Source: Strigamia acuminata
Taxonomy: Eukaryota; Arthropoda; Chilopoda; Geophilomorpha; Linotaeniidae
Direction: 5' to 3'
DNA length: 64,000 nt
Assembly (NCBI GenBank): GCA_949358305.1
Contig: OX442314.1
Location: 15,801,060 to 15,865,059 of the forward strand
The notes beneath the pieces are model-generated. The model saw nothing but the letters and a program-made list of their open reading frames with translations, ran no database searches and was not told where the DNA came from. Made by a program: the position numbers and the translations under genes. Below are positions 62,589 through 64,000 of the stretch, in pieces. Position 1 is the stretch's first letter. Each line of letters starts with the position of its first letter.

Positions 62589-63023
62589 ACATTCGCAACA
62601 AATATATTTATACGAACTTTGCATCAATATCAATGAGAAACACTGTTAAATTTTAAGATTTTATAAAATATCACACTAAATGATATACTGGTGATAAGTA
62701 TATATATATAACACAAATTAAAATGTGATATAATGTTGCTTTTTAATTCTTCTCATTTAAAAAATAAACACCAATTTTTTTTTTTAATTTTATTTACAAA
62801 ATAATAGTTATTTATAAAATGTCATCTAGATGGTAAAAATTAAATAAAAATGACGGATTGCGTCAGCTATTGCAACTATCTGCATTATTCTAGTCGAATG
62901 CTCGTCATTGGCATGGCAGTAATAGCTGCAAAAAGCAAAAATAACGATTTAGCTACGTCAATCAAAATTATAAAAATAAACGCTGTTTATTTTATACTTA
63001 CATTGGATTAAATCAATTTTAAT
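62589..63023. other. Convergent 3' region
   Basis: Contains an AATAAA for the plus-strand gene (about 62761) and, on the minus strand, GTAAGT near 63003 with a matching acceptor near 62930, suggesting a spliced 3' UTR or alternative C-terminus of the minus-strand gene at 63.0-63.4 kb. Confidence 0.4.
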
Positions 63024-63362
63024 TCAATACGGGGATTTCGAGAGCAACTCGATCCGTTTTTGAGTCTCAACAAGTTTATTAGTTAAATGTTCACGTCGCT
63101 TTTTCAGATAGTCTATTCTCCATTCTTTAACCATGTAACCGACAAATACTCCGGATAAAAATGATGTAGCAAGCACCAAGACGAAAACGTTTCGATTCAT
63201 GACAAACTCGTCAATCGTACACAGCAAACCGCAGCAATTTCTATTTTTATCATAATTGTACCCAATCCTCGCGAGATGTCGATCTAGGCGCGTTACGTAA
63301 TGAAAGTACGAATATGAGTAGTTTATGACGTCGATGAGTGGTTTTATTAGGAGTAAAATCAA
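63024..63362 (-). CDS. Small single-pass membrane protein (58 or 112 residues)
   Basis: The frame is open from an ATG at 63362 (112 residues), but the compact form starting at the ATG at 63200 (58 residues) looks more protein-like: a transmembrane segment (FVLVLATSFLSGVFVGYMV) followed by a basic, helical, heptad-like tail (WRIDYLKKRREHLTNKL). That topology is typical of small mitochondrial inner-membrane assembly factors, but I cannot assign a family. The upstream part may be 5' UTR. Convergent with the MBD gene. Confidence 0.5.
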   Translation of the reverse strand: MILLLIKPLIDVINYSYSYFHYVTRLDRHLARIGYNYDKNRNCCGLLCTIDEFVMNRNVFVLVLATSFLSGVFVGYMVKEWRIDYLKKRREHLTNKLVETQKRIELLSKSPY

Positions 63363-63977
63363 TTAGATACATAATAAATTTTTAAAAAATCCTGGTAAAG
63401 AATAGAAGTAGAAGCTAAAACGTTATACGCCCTGAAAGAATTTCTTTAGAGTCAATTTACTCGAAACGAAATCTGGATGACATGTGTCTCGAGTGTCCGA
63501 CGTTTCCACTAGAGGGCGATAGACCGGTAAGTAGAACGGGTTTTGCCATGCTCGAAGAGGTTGGCAGCAGTCTGTATATTTATCCATCCTCGTGCAAACA
63601 ACAGTAATATTTAGCCTATCCATACCTTAAAGTGTTAACAGGTACGTTTTAAGTTTAATTTTGTATATTAGATAATTTTTTTTAAAATTTAAAATCATTA
63701 GAATCCGCAAAATTAAATTTTTCTTACAATTTTCGTCTAATTTTTAAGATCCGCATACTTAATTAATATTTTTTTTCTAGATAATTCTTACGTAAGAAAA
63801 AAGAATCAATTTCGCTTTATTTACGTAAATATTATTGAGAAATTGGGCTTTGAAAACACAATAAATAGAATTACCCAAAAATTACGTAATTTTTTTGAAA
63901 AGAAATAACATTCGTCAATAACATTTGAATACTCCATTTTGTGCTTTGTGAGTGATGTAAATTACAGGTGTAAAAAA
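63363..63977. other. Divergent upstream region at the right edge
   Basis: Holds the CTCF-like motif, a donor-like AACAG|GTACGT at 63641 and a matching acceptor TTACAG at 63966. These would form a 5' UTR intron of a plus-strand gene starting at 63978. The rest is AT-rich. Confidence 0.35.
63506..63519 (+). promoter_or_regulatory. CTCF-like core motif
   Basis: CCACTAGAGGGCGA matches 13 of 14 positions of the CTCF core consensus CCASYAGRKGGCRS. It lies between the start of the minus-strand small gene and a possible plus-strand gene start, at a place where an insulator or promoter-bound CTCF would make sense. Binding is inferred. Confidence 0.45.
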
Positions 63978-64000
63978 ATGTTAATTCTACCACAACAGTA
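63978..64000 (+). CDS. Possible start of a gene running off the window
   Basis: ATG after a spliced-leader-like acceptor, reading Met-Leu-Ile-Leu-Pro-Gln-Gln to the window end. Support is only the splice context; the frame is too short to judge. Confidence 0.2.

Noticed and set aside
63423-63623. 66-codon minus-strand frame upstream of the small membrane gene
   Set aside because: No domain; lies in the likely promoter or 5' UTR region with the CTCF-like motif.
1-64000. tRNA, rRNA, CRISPR array or viral insertion
   Set aside because: No sequence with tRNA box structure, rRNA core, regular spaced repeats or viral genes was recognised by eye; a covariance-model scan would be needed to exclude a single small RNA gene.

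Overview
The window looks like nuclear DNA of a holometabolous insect, most plausibly a beetle. It is AT-rich. Genes are split into many short exons by 45-75 bp GT-AG introns, and a few introns run to several kilobases. The gene set contains a BBS6/MKKS chaperonin, which flies lack (from general knowledge), and a CRIM1 homologue. I could not run a search; family names rest on recognised motifs, residue patterns and exon phases. For every multi-exon gene except CRIM1 and the small 53.2-kb gene, the exon set I give sums to a multiple of three.

Layout. Bases 1 to about 21.1 kb hold the 5' part of a minus-strand CRIM1-like gene: exon 1 at 20.7-21.07 kb, exon 2 at 15.5 kb, and a donor leading further left. 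The first 15 kb otherwise carry no convincing gene, only two short non-autonomous DNA transposons and simple repeats. From 22.2 kb the window becomes gene-dense: SNX6 (-), a 66-residue membrane microprotein (+) directly upstream of MKKS (+), YAE1 (-), an unrecognised 634-residue protein (+), VIPAS39/SPE-39 (-), a 39-exon CENP-E-type kinesin-7 (+), a typical calpain (-), two small membrane proteins (+,+), the mitochondrial transcription factor TFB2M (-), a 17-exon gene that joins MBD, PHD and F-box/LRR domains (+), and a small membrane protein (-). A possible further gene starts at the right edge.

Arrangement. Strands alternate, so most neighbours share a short head-to-head promoter region (104, 305, 360 and 822 bp between start codons) or meet tail to tail (MKKS and YAE1 stop codons are 12 bp apart). 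SNX6 and VIPAS39 both act in endosomal sorting, TFB2M acts in mitochondrial transcription, and CENP-E acts at kinetochores. There is no operon-like theme.

Most notable: (1) a gene in which an MBD and a PHD finger precede a KDM2/FBXL19-like F-box and LRRs, with an apparent intronic polyadenylation site that would give a short MBD-PHD form; (2) a transmembrane microprotein ORF upstream of MKKS with no poly(A) signal between them, recalling the upstream ORFs of human MKKS; (3) a recent 261-bp exon-plus-intron tandem duplication in the CENP-E coiled coil; (4) a possible 18-nt microexon in SNX6; (5) a predicted GC-AG intron in TFB2M.
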